Shown: positions 35,201 through 43,607 of the stretch, in pieces
Numbering within the stretch: the stretch's first letter is position 1
Layout: each line of letters opens with the position of its first letter
Virus record (IMG/VR): IMGVR_UViG_3300008107_000399
Location: 1 to 52,869 of that record
Reading direction: 5' to 3' (one strand)
Length of the DNA stretch: 52,869 nt
DNA from: a virus
Position numbers and translations under genes: made by a program
The notes under the pieces: model-generated
Database searches by the model: none
What the model saw: only the letters and a program-made list of their open reading frames with translations
What the model was told of the DNA's origin: nothing

Positions 35201-37494
35201 GCAGTATCGTTAGTTGCTGTTCTACAATCTAATAAAACTTGAGCTACTCCAATGGCAGTAGGTCTCCAGAAAAACTCAATAGTAAAATCACCAGTTCCGT
35301 AGCCGAAGTCAACTTGACTGCTTAATGTGATAAAATCACCAGTGCCATCTAATACAAGACTTGCTGTACCAAACTTTTTCTGTGCAGTGCTTAATTTTGC
35401 ATCACCGTTTAGTGTTACAGTCTTAGGAGCACGATCATCTGGAATTAAAAATCCTTGCACTCTTCCTGTTAAGTTAACCCAGTCACCGTCAACGCTAGTA
35501 ACAGTACCTGAAGTTAATACGGTAGTTCCATTGGTATCATAATAGCTAACAGTATTGCCTACTGCCCAGGTGCCTGTTCGAGTAGCTACTGGTAGTTTTA
35601 ATCTAGTTAAACCTGCGCCAGCAAATCCATCGTTGCTGCTGTACAAATACATACTGCGATTTGCATAGTAAGTGAACGAGTTTAGCCATTCTACTCGAGT
35701 GCCGTTAGTAGCAACAATTACATCAACACCCGGACAGATGAATGTCACACTGTGGAATAGCATTGACGCTTCTTTACTCAATGCAGTTGCATAAGCACCG
35801 TCAATGTACGCACCTTTACCAGCATCACCTTCGTTGTAGCCTAATGGATCTGATAAGCTAGTAACACTACCCTTAGTTAATACAGTTATGTTTCTAATGT
35901 ATGGACTACGACTTGTAACTGCAAAGTCTGTTGCAAAGCGGAATGCATATCCGTTGTCTGGAAATACTCTTTCGCCACCATTGCAGCTGAATGTTAGATT
36001 AGATAAAAATACTGTAGTAGTCGGAGTTGCTGTACCGCCAGTATGAGTTAGTACTAAAACTCCAGTTGTATGTGTGTAAACAGCATTTGTAATTGTGTAA
36101 TCTGTTCCGCCAATGTTAATAGTTCCGCCACTTACATATGTGTGAGCGTATGGTGCTGTTCCAACATTAACTGTTGTTGAGTTTAGACTAGCTGCTGTTA
36201 CTGTAAAATAATTTCCGCCGCTGAAGAAATCAGCAATGGTAATGTCTTCAACTGTTGATTCGCCATTAATTAAAAACGCATCGTTATAGCGAGTTGCAGT
36301 AGTTGGAGTAATCTTTACTGAACGTATTCCAGCGCCTCTAAGATCTACTCCTACAGGAACAGTTAACGGAAATATTTCGGTATAGGTTCCTGGATAAATG
36401 TAAACAGCATCGGCACTAGTTGCTACACTTAGAGCTTTCTTAACTGTGGCAAACGGATCATTTTGATGTTCGCCTGCATTAGAATCTGAACCGTTTGTAG
36501 CAACATAATAAATTTTACCCTGTGTAGAATTTAAATTGATTCCGTCAATGGTAATGTCTCCAGATACTACTGCATCTGTATAAACATTTTTAACCCATAA
36601 GTCTAACCAACGTTTTTGATCAAATCTAATTGACGCAACATTGTAAACGCCATCTATTAATCCGTCGTTACTAGTTGATACTGTTTGTGGATTAGTTCCA
36701 GTCCACGATCCTAATGTAACTAGAGAATAGCTGCCTGGCTCGTTGTCTAAAACTATTTGATATGATTTACCGGTAGTATGTGCAACTAATGTATTAATCC
36801 AAGTTGGACCAGCTGCTGGTATAGACAACACAACAGTTGTTCCTGTTCCGCTAACAGTTAAAGTAACATCACCTAGTGTAAATTCTACACCTTCTATATA
36901 ACTAGTTCCGCCGTTACCTAGCTTGTATGTAATATCGGTATTTGGAATAATATCACTTGCAACATCTGCATTAATTGTAATATTGTCTGTATTAGCATCA
37001 CCAACTGTAATATTACCATCCGCACGAATATTACCAGATACGTAAACATCACCGTAGATGTTTGTATCTGCGTAGACATCAACAGTTCCTGTGCCGTTTG
37101 GACGGAGTTCTAAATTTGCAGCACTATTAGTTCTAATTACGTTGTTTTCAAGTTCAACATTGTCAACTACTAGTTTTGCTTGATAGTTAATTTGATCGCC
37201 TGTACCGTTGGTTAAATTTAACGTGCCTGTACCGCTAGTAATAGTGTCTGTAGAAAATGTTAAGTCATCAAGCACTGCTTGATTTGTAACTTCTAAATCT
37301 GTTGTTCTTGTTGTACCGTTTACGTCTAGTTCGTGATCAGGAGTAAGTGTTTTAATACCAACTCTACGATTATTAACGTCTAAATGGAGTAAGCCTTCTG
37401 GGTGTGCATCAGTTGCATCAAACGTTAAGTCATGGCCGTTGCGGGTTAGGTTATCTTTTAAAAGTTGACCGGAAATTCGACCAAGCTGGCTCAT
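32254..37494 (-). CDS. Large tail fibre with beta-helix and LamG-like domain (1746 aa)
   Basis: The N-terminus RISGQLLKDNLTRNGHDL is shared with the 1268-aa fibre and probably docks to the virion. Residues 325-620 are a pectate-lyase-like right-handed beta-helix (GKIYYVATNGSDSNAG, VYIYPGTYTEIFPLTVPVGV, SMLFHSVTFICPG). Residues about 690-890 look like a LamG/concanavalin-A-like domain (FGTASLVLDGTGDFITL, FTIEFFWRP, GYFDELRVVKGV) absent from the 1268-aa paralogue. Residues 1151-1500 hold alternating long and short shaft repeats (ITTT...GTGRIYVPANNV...LTVTGTT). The C-terminus has two RP-x-x-x-G-M-I/M-R-F/Y-N modules and ends VSAIIFG. Probable role: glycan-binding side or tail fibre. A structured leader and late promoter precede it; the ribosome site AAAGGA is 6 bases before the ATG. 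Confidence 0.8.
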   Translation of the reverse strand: MSQLGRISGQLLKDNLTRNGHDLTFDATDAHPEGLLHLDVNNRRVGIKTLTPDHELDVNGTTRTTDLEVTNQAVLDDLTFSTDTITSGTGTLNLTNGTGDQINYQAKLVVDNVELENNVIRTNSAANLELRPNGTGTVDVYADTNIYGDVYVSGNIRADGNITVGDANTDNITINADVASDIIPNTDITYKLGNGGTSYIEGVEFTLGDVTLTVSGTGTTVVLSIPAAGPTWINTLVAHTTGKSYQIVLDNEPGSYSLVTLGSWTGTNPQTVSTSNDGLIDGVYNVASIRFDQKRWLDLWVKNVYTDAVVSGDITIDGINLNSTQGKIYYVATNGSDSNAGEHQNDPFATVKKALSVATSADAVYIYPGTYTEIFPLTVPVGVDLRGAGIRSVKITPTTATRYNDAFLINGESTVEDITIADFFSGGNYFTVTAASLNSTTVNVGTAPYAHTYVSGGTINIGGTDYTITNAVYTHTTGVLVLTHTGGTATPTTTVFLSNLTFSCNGGERVFPDNGYAFRFATDFAVTSRSPYIRNITVLTKGSVTSLSDPLGYNEGDAGKGAYIDGAYATALSKEASMLFHSVTFICPGVDVIVATNGTRVEWLNSFTYYANRSMYLYSSNDGFAGAGLTRLKLPVATRTGTWAVGNTVSYYDTNGTTVLTSGTVTSVDGDWVNLTGRVQGFLIPDDRAPKTVTLNGDAKLSTAQKKFGTASLVLDGTGDFITLSSQVDFGYGTGDFTIEFFWRPTAIGVAQVLLDCRTATNDTALYLEMNAAGNVRLFVSNAYRITSSVVCTAGTFNHIALFRTGGTTKLAVNGTITPTTFADATDYPARPFRLGATWVGTAPCTGYFDELRVVKGVTKYTTTVTVPTIPFLADTSTVLLLHFNGLNNSTNVVDDGVTFVDIRSSAGGATTDLAVADYSDFGVELRSIGSAAVYGNYGIYGAGAGVIAYLIGQNLAYIGNGKETTNDPTTVIQANEVVELDNAKIFYNSVDHKGDFRIGDLFYVNQATGEVSFTNSAVSIGTSLTFDDGGGNITYIDATKIETGDFRISDNTIETLSLDFNVDSATNQINLQSNVTVTGNLDVTGDVTVGGNVTIGNESTDTVQFVAGVDSDILPALPSTYDLGTPTERWSTLYSTTLINANIQISTNVITTTDSNLDLTLQANGTGRIYVPANNVEITNNLTVNGTTNLATTNIGVVGTPATVTHVGGVTQTGDLFQTGNTEITGTLTVGSTAQFEDIQIDNNIITTTIGNNNLVLEAAGTGKIIVPLDNAEVTGTLTVTGTTSTTTINNSGTVTSTIFTTGNLRITTNNITTTVADTDLVLEASGTGRIYVPSNDVTLGKTLTVTGLTTLVDTGITGTLTHIGATTRTGDVNQTGNYVLTGNLTVSNIAQFKDVNITNNVITTTLTNSNLLLGAAGTGIISVPTNNVTIDNNLTVTGTTFTANINNSGTVTAGTFSTGNISINGNTIQTTSTNSNLQLQAAGTGFIELEQFDVQENELRINSGTDMTIAPNGTGIVNINSTQSIKLPVGATGDRPTPVTGMIRFNNSLNRYEGYDGANWIRLDGVSDSDGNTYITAELTPGANDNTIRFVIDGTQVADLTSTRLDVINVDVDSININNNTISTTTTNTDLIIAPNGTGALRIGNFAFRSNLITNTVNNSITSFNQTGDGYVKINSTGGFVIPVGETGQRPALFEVGMMRYNTTDQRVEIWDGALWVGAGQGAGGGVTANEAQDIGIVSAIIFG
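32995..34044 (-). repeat. Alternating 66- and ~93-residue shaft repeats
   Basis: ITTT (IQTT in the last) starts the units at residues 1151, 1247, 1313, 1404 and 1470 of the 1746-aa fibre, giving spacings of 96, 66, 91 and 66. Each contains L-x-A-x-GTG-x-I-x-VP-x-x-N/D and LTVTG. The two-unit period of about 158-162 residues suggests growth by doubling. Confidence 0.7.
34825..35427 (-). other. LamG-like insertion in the 1746-aa fibre
   Basis: Codes residues about 690-890. Typical marks of a concanavalin-A-like sandwich are present: KFGTASLVLDG, GTGDFTIEFFWRP, FNHIALFRTGG, and FDELRV-x-KG followed by a final VLLLHFNG strand. The 1268-aa paralogue runs directly from the beta-helix to GAEIRSIGSANVYGNYG, so this block is an insertion. 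Confidence 0.65.
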
Positions 37495-37640
37495 GTGCGC
37501 TCCTTTAGACCCCGTGTTTCACGGTTAACCTAGTTTAGACTTGAGTCTGCATCCCTGAGGGCTCTTTGCTGGTTTACCACAGTTTAACCATACAAGAAAT
37601 GCCATTTCTTGTAATCAGTAGTATTTAGCCGTTTTGAGTT
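37495..37640 (-). promoter_or_regulatory. Structured leader with late promoter before the 1746-aa fibre
   Basis: A 146-base gap. The late promoter CTAAATA (minus strand, 37622-37628) is 127 bases before the ATG, so the mRNA has a long leader. It contains a 10-bp inverted repeat, ACAAGAAATG (37592-37601) and CATTTCTTGT (37603-37612), and a 5-bp hairpin CCGTG-TTT-CACGG (37512-37524). Short palindromes lie at AGACTTGAGTCT and CCCTGAGGG. AAAGGA at 37501-37506 is the ribosome site. I see no tRNA in it. Confidence 0.5.
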
Positions 37641-40600
37641 TTAGCCTAGTACAAGGGCCCAAAGATTAGTTGCTTCTTGTACTTCTTCTGCGCTAAGAAG
37701 ATCTCCACCACTACCTGACAGAGCTTGATAGTTTACTCCGTTAAACACTTCTGCTTCACTTAGTTCAGTGTTCCAACGTAAGTCTCCTGTTTCAGGTGAT
37801 AGTGGTCTAGAATTAATATCACCTGAAGGAATTGCTAGTCCATATGTGCCAGCAAATTTGATATAACCTGCTCCAGTATTTTGTAATATTAATGGATTAG
37901 TTGCATTTAAGTTTAGAAACTCGTTTGTTTCTAATGCTATATCTCCAATTTTAACATAGCCAGTGCCGTTTGAATTTAAAGTAATGTTTGTGTTTGTAGC
38001 TGTTGAAGAAATTGTACTGTTGTTAAATAACAAGTTATCTACAGCTAAGGCATTAATATTAAATCCAGTAGAGCTAACAGTCATTGATGTACTATTATTA
38101 GTAGTAAATCCTATAGTGTTATTAGTTGGATGAGCCAAAACTTTTGTTAATCTATCTGCAGAATACACACCTGCAAAGGTAACTGTAGATGCACTGTATC
38201 CTCTAAACAAATTATCAGTCGTGTCAAATCTCAATTCACCTTGTGTTAGCGTAGGACGATTTACAGTAGTTCCAACAGGAATTTTTAATGCAGTTGCACT
38301 GTCAATTAGTAAATTGCCTGCAGGTATTGATAAAATAATACTGTCATTATTGCTTTCTGTACTGAGTGTTCCTGCATTGAATTTAAGTTTTTCTAACCTT
38401 AGGCCGCCTGTTCCGTTTGCAGTTAGTATTAAATTATTATTACCAACTGTAGTGGTAATATAGTTGTCATTAATTTCAATATCGCTGTCGGTAAAAATAT
38501 CTGAAGTAATAGTACCAGTTACTGTACTAAGAGTAGTAGTAGAAGTTATACCGTTAACTGTTAATGTTTGACCAAATGCAGCAAAATCTGTAATGTTAAT
38601 AATACCAGTTCCGTTAGCACGTAACTCTAAATTATTATTACCTGTTGAAGTAGCAATACTATTGTTAATTATACGAACATCAGTAAAGAACGCATTAGTA
38701 CCTGTTACTGTTAGGTCATTAGATAAATCAAAATTACCAGTCTGTGTTACATTTCCTGTTTGACTAGTAGTGCCAACATGCACTAAATTCCCGTTCATGT
38801 TAACGCTCTTTAGCGTAGATGTATCTTCTACTGTTAATGCTTGATCAATTGCTAAAGGATCTAAAGGCAACAATAATTTTCCAATGCCGTTAGGAACTAG
38901 TCTAAGATCGTTATTACCAACTGTAGTGGTAATATAGTTGTCGTTAATTTCTATATCACTGTCTGAGAATATATCAGAAGTAATAGTACCAGAGTTGCCT
39001 AAACCATTAGATTCTAATGTTCCAAATAGTGCATTTTGGCTAAACTCTGTTATTTCATTGAAGATAACTTTGCCAGTTGTGCCAGCCGCTCTTAGCTCTA
39101 GACTATCATTTAAATTAGTTGTAAAAATTCTATTATCAACAATGTTTATATTGTCAAAATAAATGTTATTTGTTACATCTAGAGTGTTAGTTATTTCACG
39201 ATTGCCGGTTTGTAGAGTATTTCCAGTTTGGTAGTAGTCGCCGTATTGCGTTATCTCGCCTGTAACTATTGTAAGTTTTAAAGCAGTAGTAGTATCAACT
39301 GTTAAGTCATTATCGAACTCTACATTATTAGTAGGAACATAAATCTTACCAGTAGTATCTGCTCTTAGTTCAACATCTGCATTAGTAGGCAGTGTAGAAA
39401 TAGTTGCATTTTCTAACTTGTAGCTGCCAATATACGATGTATCAAGATAAACAAAATCCCAACTTTTGTTTGTAGGACCGCCGAGTGTGTAGTCATCATC
39501 TGTTACTGGGCGTAGATCAAATTCAACAGGTGCTTCAAATCTAACGATATCAATGTACGCATTACCGATTGTTAATTGTCCATCTATATTAAAATTACCA
39601 TCAATAATTAAATTGTCTGTTACATCTGTATTGGCATTTAATTTAATTTCACCAGTACCGCTATCTAAATTAACAGGACCTGATAGTGTTGATATAAGAT
39701 TATCGCTAAATGTAACATTGTTAACAGTTACTTGTGTAGCGTCGATAACAGTTTCGTCAGTTCCTGCGGCAAAATTAATTGATGTTACTCCGCCAGCTGA
39801 GACAGACACTCCGCTAATAGTAACACGCCCAGTATCAAAACTAACTCCAAAAGCATCTCCAACTTTAAAATTACCCTTGTTGTCTAAACTTTGATAATAG
39901 ATTTTACCTGCTGCAAGTTCAACTGTTTCATTAGCAGCAATATTTAAACTTGGATCATTAGTAACATCTTTGCCTGCACCAATATAGGCAAAGTTGTGCT
40001 GTATCAAATACATTAATGTACTTGCGCCGTTAGCTTCGGCTCCGTAGTTACCATATACGTTAGCAGATCCAATGCTTCGAATTTCAGCACCAAATCTAAC
40101 ACCTAAACTTGCAAGTCCAAGTGTGCCTTGTGTAGCATATATTCCTCTGTTAGCAAAGTAACTAAAAGAGTTAAGCCATTCAACACGTACACCGTTAGTC
40201 ATTACCAGCGCATCTACACCTGGTGTAATAAATGTCACGCTGTGGAATAACATACTAGCTTCTTTGCTAGATGCTGTTGCTAGACTACCATCAACACGGG
40301 CACCGCCACCAGCATCTCCTTCATCAAAACCTCTTGGATCACTTGGTGATATTACACTACCTTTGGTAATTACAGTTATGTTTTGTACATACGGGCTGCG
40401 ACTTGTTACTGTAAATCCCGGAGCAAATGCAAATGCATAACCTGGTGCATAAAAATCTTTAACAGTTAAGTCGCTAATAGTTGACTCACCGTTTATTAAA
40501 AATACTGTTTCAGTGTCAGTTGTTGCATCTGGAACTACTGTGACTGATCTAATGCCTGTACCTTTAACTGTAACTCCTACAGGAATAGTTAACGGGGTTA

Positions 40601-41447
40601 TCTCAGTATAAGTGCCTGGATAGATATAAACGGTATCGCCAGCAGTTGCGTTTAATAGTGCTTCTCTGATGGTGGCAAATGCACCGTTCTGATGATCGCC
40701 AACATTAGTGTCTAATCCATTGGAAGCTACGTACCAAATTTTACCTTGTCTAGATGCTAAATCAATTCCGCCAGATGCAATGCTAGTAGATGAAACTTGC
40801 TGGCCGTTGATTAATGCTGTATATAGTCCTTCCCATTTTTGAGATGTAGATCCTATACTATATAATTCGTCTACATTTGGATTAATATCTGTATTAATAT
40901 CAGCGGCAAAACTTATAGTATCTGCGCCATCACTTCCAAAAGTAATATTACCATCTAGAGTAATTCTACCTGTACCGTTACCTGGAGCTGTTTCTTTTGC
41001 CCATAGATTACCTGTAACATTTAGCTTGTTGTAAATGTCTAATGAGCCAGCTGGGGTGATATCTAATACTGTATTAAGAGTCTTAGTTGATATAACATTG
41101 CCGTCGATACGAATGTTATCAGTATCAATAATGTTTGCATTTACTTGCGTAGCTGCAAAAAGATTTAAATCTTGTATTGATACAATTGTATTTCCGTTGA
41201 CACTTAATTTTAAATTTGAAGAGCCTTGCAGTCCGTCTAAAGATATTAAATTAGATGTAAATGTTTTGCCGTTAACAAACAGCGGTCTAAATGTAGTGTC
41301 TGAGTTGACACTAATATAACGTCCAGTAACATTAAGGTTTAGTAACGGATCAGTTGATCCAAACTCGTCAAACTTTAAATCATTGCCGCTGCGGGTTAGA
41401 TTATCTTTTAAAAGTTGACCAGAAATTCTACCTAATGCATTTGCCAT
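37641..41447 (-). CDS. Large tail fibre with beta-helix domain (1268 aa)
   Basis: Paralogue of the 1746-aa fibre. It shares the docking N-terminus (RISGQLLKDNLTRSGNDL) and the beta-helix at about 235-440 (GKIWYVASNGLDTNVG, VYIYPGTYTEITPLTIPVGV, SMLFHSVTFITPGVD). The following GAEIRSIGSANVYGNYG block and shaft repeats with ITTTVGNN also match. It lacks the LamG-like insertion. The C-terminus has two P-x-G-x-x-x-x-RP...G-x-L-R modules and ends LWALVLG. A 32-base exact repeat (38437-38468 and 38911-38942, 474 bases apart) marks duplicated shaft units. Late promoter CTAAATA lies 17 bases before the ATG. Likely a structural fibre. The beta-helix may bind or cut polysaccharide, but I cannot assign catalytic residues. 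Confidence 0.8.
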   Translation of the reverse strand: MANALGRISGQLLKDNLTRSGNDLKFDEFGSTDPLLNLNVTGRYISVNSDTTFRPLFVNGKTFTSNLISLDGLQGSSNLKLSVNGNTIVSIQDLNLFAATQVNANIIDTDNIRIDGNVISTKTLNTVLDITPAGSLDIYNKLNVTGNLWAKETAPGNGTGRITLDGNITFGSDGADTISFAADINTDINPNVDELYSIGSTSQKWEGLYTALINGQQVSSTSIASGGIDLASRQGKIWYVASNGLDTNVGDHQNGAFATIREALLNATAGDTVYIYPGTYTEITPLTIPVGVTVKGTGIRSVTVVPDATTDTETVFLINGESTISDLTVKDFYAPGYAFAFAPGFTVTSRSPYVQNITVITKGSVISPSDPRGFDEGDAGGGARVDGSLATASSKEASMLFHSVTFITPGVDALVMTNGVRVEWLNSFSYFANRGIYATQGTLGLASLGVRFGAEIRSIGSANVYGNYGAEANGASTLMYLIQHNFAYIGAGKDVTNDPSLNIAANETVELAAGKIYYQSLDNKGNFKVGDAFGVSFDTGRVTISGVSVSAGGVTSINFAAGTDETVIDATQVTVNNVTFSDNLISTLSGPVNLDSGTGEIKLNANTDVTDNLIIDGNFNIDGQLTIGNAYIDIVRFEAPVEFDLRPVTDDDYTLGGPTNKSWDFVYLDTSYIGSYKLENATISTLPTNADVELRADTTGKIYVPTNNVEFDNDLTVDTTTALKLTIVTGEITQYGDYYQTGNTLQTGNREITNTLDVTNNIYFDNINIVDNRIFTTNLNDSLELRAAGTTGKVIFNEITEFSQNALFGTLESNGLGNSGTITSDIFSDSDIEINDNYITTTVGNNDLRLVPNGIGKLLLPLDPLAIDQALTVEDTSTLKSVNMNGNLVHVGTTSQTGNVTQTGNFDLSNDLTVTGTNAFFTDVRIINNSIATSTGNNNLELRANGTGIINITDFAAFGQTLTVNGITSTTTLSTVTGTITSDIFTDSDIEINDNYITTTVGNNNLILTANGTGGLRLEKLKFNAGTLSTESNNDSIILSIPAGNLLIDSATALKIPVGTTVNRPTLTQGELRFDTTDNLFRGYSASTVTFAGVYSADRLTKVLAHPTNNTIGFTTNNSTSMTVSSTGFNINALAVDNLLFNNSTISSTATNTNITLNSNGTGYVKIGDIALETNEFLNLNATNPLILQNTGAGYIKFAGTYGLAIPSGDINSRPLSPETGDLRWNTELSEAEVFNGVNYQALSGSGGDLLSAEEVQEATNLWALVLG
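38437..38942 (-). repeat. 32-base exact direct repeats in the 1268-aa fibre
   Basis: The copies are at 38437-38468 and 38911-38942, spaced by 474 bases or 158 codons. That equals one long plus one short shaft unit, as in the 1746-aa paralogue. They encode the ITTTVGNN turn region. Such identity could allow in-frame loss or gain of a shaft unit. Confidence 0.7.
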
Positions 41448-41464
41448 TTAGTGCTCCATTACAC

Positions 41465-41471
41465 TATTTAG
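41465..41471 (-). promoter_or_regulatory. Late promoter CTAAATA before the 1268-aa fibre
   Basis: CTAAATA on the minus strand, 17 bases before the ATG at 41447, with a GGAG ribosome site between. The 31-base gap leaves a very short leader, unlike the long leader of the paralogous 1746-aa gene. Confidence 0.6.
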
Positions 41472-41478
41472 CGAGGTT

Positions 41479-42210
41479 TTACTGATCAAACTTTTGGAGA
41501 ACGTATACTTTCTTTGTGTCAGGAACAAAAGTGTAAAACTCTAGATAAGTTCCTGTTTTTCTTACTTTACCTGTAGTGCCGTTGCCAGTGCCTCCTGCTA
41601 CAGGAATAGTAAACACAACTCCAACAGTATTGGCACTTGCACCTAATGTTGTAAAATCAGTATCGCCTACGTTGGTAATTATATACTGAGTTCCTTCTAC
41701 AAATGCACCTGTTGTAATCTCAGCACCTGTGCCAGTAGTGGTTGGGTTTTGTACAATTTCAAAGTTTACTGTACCTATTTGATAAACGTTTTCTACAATA
41801 ACTGTTATATTTTTTGCAATCTGAGCTGCGTTCCATGTAACTTCAGCTTGATAATTATTATCAAAAGGATCAGGAGTTAGAGGACCAAACGTTGTCCATA
41901 CATCATTTCCGGTGCCAGCGTCCTGAAGAGTAACTCCGTTAGATTCTTTAAATCTAACGACTCTCCAAGAACTTCCTTGGTATACTTCAAAATCGCCGTA
42001 ATACGTTCCTGGTGATCCGGGTATCTCGTTTAATGTAGTATTGTAACGAATCATCCCGTTAACAGGACTAACTGGTCTGTCAGCAGTAGATCCTTTAGGA
42101 ATTAAAAGATTATTAGGAGTATTCATTATAACACCACTTGCAGTATCAATTGCAAGTCTGTCATCATAAATTGCTCTACGATTAAGCGTTAGTGTTTTTA
42201 GAAATCTCAT
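41479..42210 (-). CDS. Fibre-type virion protein (243 aa)
   Basis: The N-terminal 65 residues hold the module common to the fibre tips in this window: LIPKGSTADRPVSPVNGMIRYNT, then FEVYQGSSWRVVRF at 77-90. Residues 100-150 form a second beta domain (VWTTFGPLTPDPFDNNYQ, ITVIVENVYQIGT). The segment at about 170-215 (ITTGAFVEGTQYIITNVGDT, FTTLGASAN) is a motif seen widely in phage tail proteins. The C-terminus YLEFYTFVPDTKKVYVLQKFD is again beta-rich. Likely a short fibre or a fibre connector. It lies between the 1268-aa fibre and a small beta protein in one operon. Confidence 0.6.
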   Translation of the reverse strand: MRFLKTLTLNRRAIYDDRLAIDTASGVIMNTPNNLLIPKGSTADRPVSPVNGMIRYNTTLNEIPGSPGTYYGDFEVYQGSSWRVVRFKESNGVTLQDAGTGNDVWTTFGPLTPDPFDNNYQAEVTWNAAQIAKNITVIVENVYQIGTVNFEIVQNPTTTGTGAEITTGAFVEGTQYIITNVGDTDFTTLGASANTVGVVFTIPVAGGTGNGTTGKVRKTGTYLEFYTFVPDTKKVYVLQKFDQ

Positions 42211-42215
42211 GTGTA

Positions 42216-42548
42216 TTATACCGGTAATGTGCTTACTGTTGCTGTTAATCCGGTTCCGCTAGTATAGGCAAAAATAGCATCGTTATTAATTAACACCATT
42301 TTTTCTTGATCAAAACTAATTGTATCTCCGGCAGGAATTGTTAGTGTTTGTACAATCATATTTCCAGTAGCAGGAGTACCTACAGCACCTGCATTGTTTT
42401 CTACTGCATATAAAGTTAGTGTTCTATCTCCAGTACTAGGAGTTGTATTAGTATTGCATACAATAATAGTTGTAATAGCGTTAACACCACTACTAGTATA
42501 AATTGATGTATCTGTTGTTGCTGGAATTGCTGTATTCTTAATTGCCAT
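42216..42548 (-). CDS. Small beta-sandwich virion protein (~110 aa family, copy 3)
   Basis: A 110-aa Thr-rich beta protein (AITTIIVCNTNTTPSTGDRT, MIVQTLTIPAGDTISFDQEK, MVLINNDAIFAY, LTATVSTLPV). The order of strands and the I-P-A-G-D turn agree with the 108- and 109-aa proteins. It starts 9 bases after the stop of the 349-aa structural gene and ends 5 bases before the 243-aa gene. A virion decoration or adaptor role is inferred from position. Confidence 0.5.
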   Translation of the reverse strand: MAIKNTAIPATTDTSIYTSSGVNAITTIIVCNTNTTPSTGDRTLTLYAVENNAGAVGTPATGNMIVQTLTIPAGDTISFDQEKMVLINNDAIFAYTSGTGLTATVSTLPV

Positions 42549-42557
42549 GTTCTTTCC

Positions 42558-43607
42558 TTAAAATAGTACGCTAAACAATAGTGCTCTATTCTTAGCAACT
42601 AGTTCGTCTGAGTTACCTTGGTTGGTAAAATATATACCGGTTTTTCCCGGAGCAGGAGTTGTATTTGAATTCACTGTATAAATCTTTGTTGATCCTGTAA
42701 CAGCAGTTGGACTTAACCCAGTGTCGTCTAATTGTAAGACTGCATCAACTTGAACAATATTATCAGTTGCAGTTGATGTTAGTACTAAATTAGCAGTTGC
42801 GTTATTGATAGTATTTGTATAAACGTTAATATTATCAACATCTAATCCTAAAGGAGTAAATTTTCCTCTTTCATTTCCGTCAACAGTAAAACTAATGTTA
42901 CTAGTAACAGGTGGTGTGTAACCTGTTGGTCTGTATGTATTTCCACCAGCACTATCATAAACTGACACACTAGTGTTAGCTTCAATAATTCTCCAGTCGT
43001 CAAAGAAGTATAATCCAGAAGTTAAGTAATCTGCCACTGCCTTCATGTTTGGAATAGTATCATCCTCTACGATAGTAATAGGACCACTGTAAGTTGGAGA
43101 ACCTGTTGGGTATGTAGGCCAATATGCAGCATAACTTAACATATTAGTTTCGTAATTTGTTGTACCAGTAACAGTCACATAACCTGATCCTGGCGCATTA
43201 ATCAAATATAAGTTGTCACCTCTGGTATTAATACTACAGGTCTGAATTCCAACTAGTGCGTTTAAATCATTTACAAATGTAAATGTACCATTTGTTGCAC
43301 TACCTGCTGCATTGCGGTGCGACACACTTTCGTCGAACAATAATGATGCATCAGAAAAATTTCCTCTGTCAACAGTAATACCAGAAGTAGTTAATGAAAC
43401 ACCGTTACCAGTTTCGCCTGCGTTGACAACAATAATGTTGTCTCTAACAGTCATTGTTTCTGACTGTACAGTCGTAGTATTACCTTCAACTAGCAAGTCA
43501 CCAGTGATGCGAACTAAACCCGTTTGACTGCCAGTGTTAAAAGTGATCTCGCCACCGCTTTGCACAATCAGTTTATAATCGCCATTGGATACATTAACTA
43601 CTTTCAT
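42558..43607 (-). CDS. Virion structural protein with fibre-repeat N-terminus (349 aa)
   Basis: The N-terminal third contains LVRITGDLLVEGNTTTVQSE, TVRDNIIVVNAGETGNGVSL and GITVDRGNFSDASLLFDES. This set is familiar from structural proteins of T4-like marine phages, including several large fibres. The middle has aromatic patches (YAAYWPTYPTGSPTYSG) and a strand-turn region; residues 185-205 (TIPNMKAVADYL) are a short helix. It ends KTGIYFTNQGNSDELVAKNR and a hydrophobic tail. It is probably a baseplate- or fibre-associated virion protein. The ribosome site AGGAAAATAA precedes the ATG at 43607. Confidence 0.6.
   Translation of the reverse strand: MKVVNVSNGDYKLIVQSGGEITFNTGSQTGLVRITGDLLVEGNTTTVQSETMTVRDNIIVVNAGETGNGVSLTTSGITVDRGNFSDASLLFDESVSHRNAAGSATNGTFTFVNDLNALVGIQTCSINTRGDNLYLINAPGSGYVTVTGTTNYETNMLSYAAYWPTYPTGSPTYSGPITIVEDDTIPNMKAVADYLTSGLYFFDDWRIIEANTSVSVYDSAGGNTYRPTGYTPPVTSNISFTVDGNERGKFTPLGLDVDNINVYTNTINNATANLVLTSTATDNIVQVDAVLQLDDTGLSPTAVTGSTKIYTVNSNTTPAPGKTGIYFTNQGNSDELVAKNRALLFSVLF

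Noticed and set aside
37495-37640. tRNA or small structured RNA gene in the largest fibre-block gap
   Set aside because: There is no cloverleaf, T-loop or acceptor pairing. The palindromes are better explained as leader hairpins.
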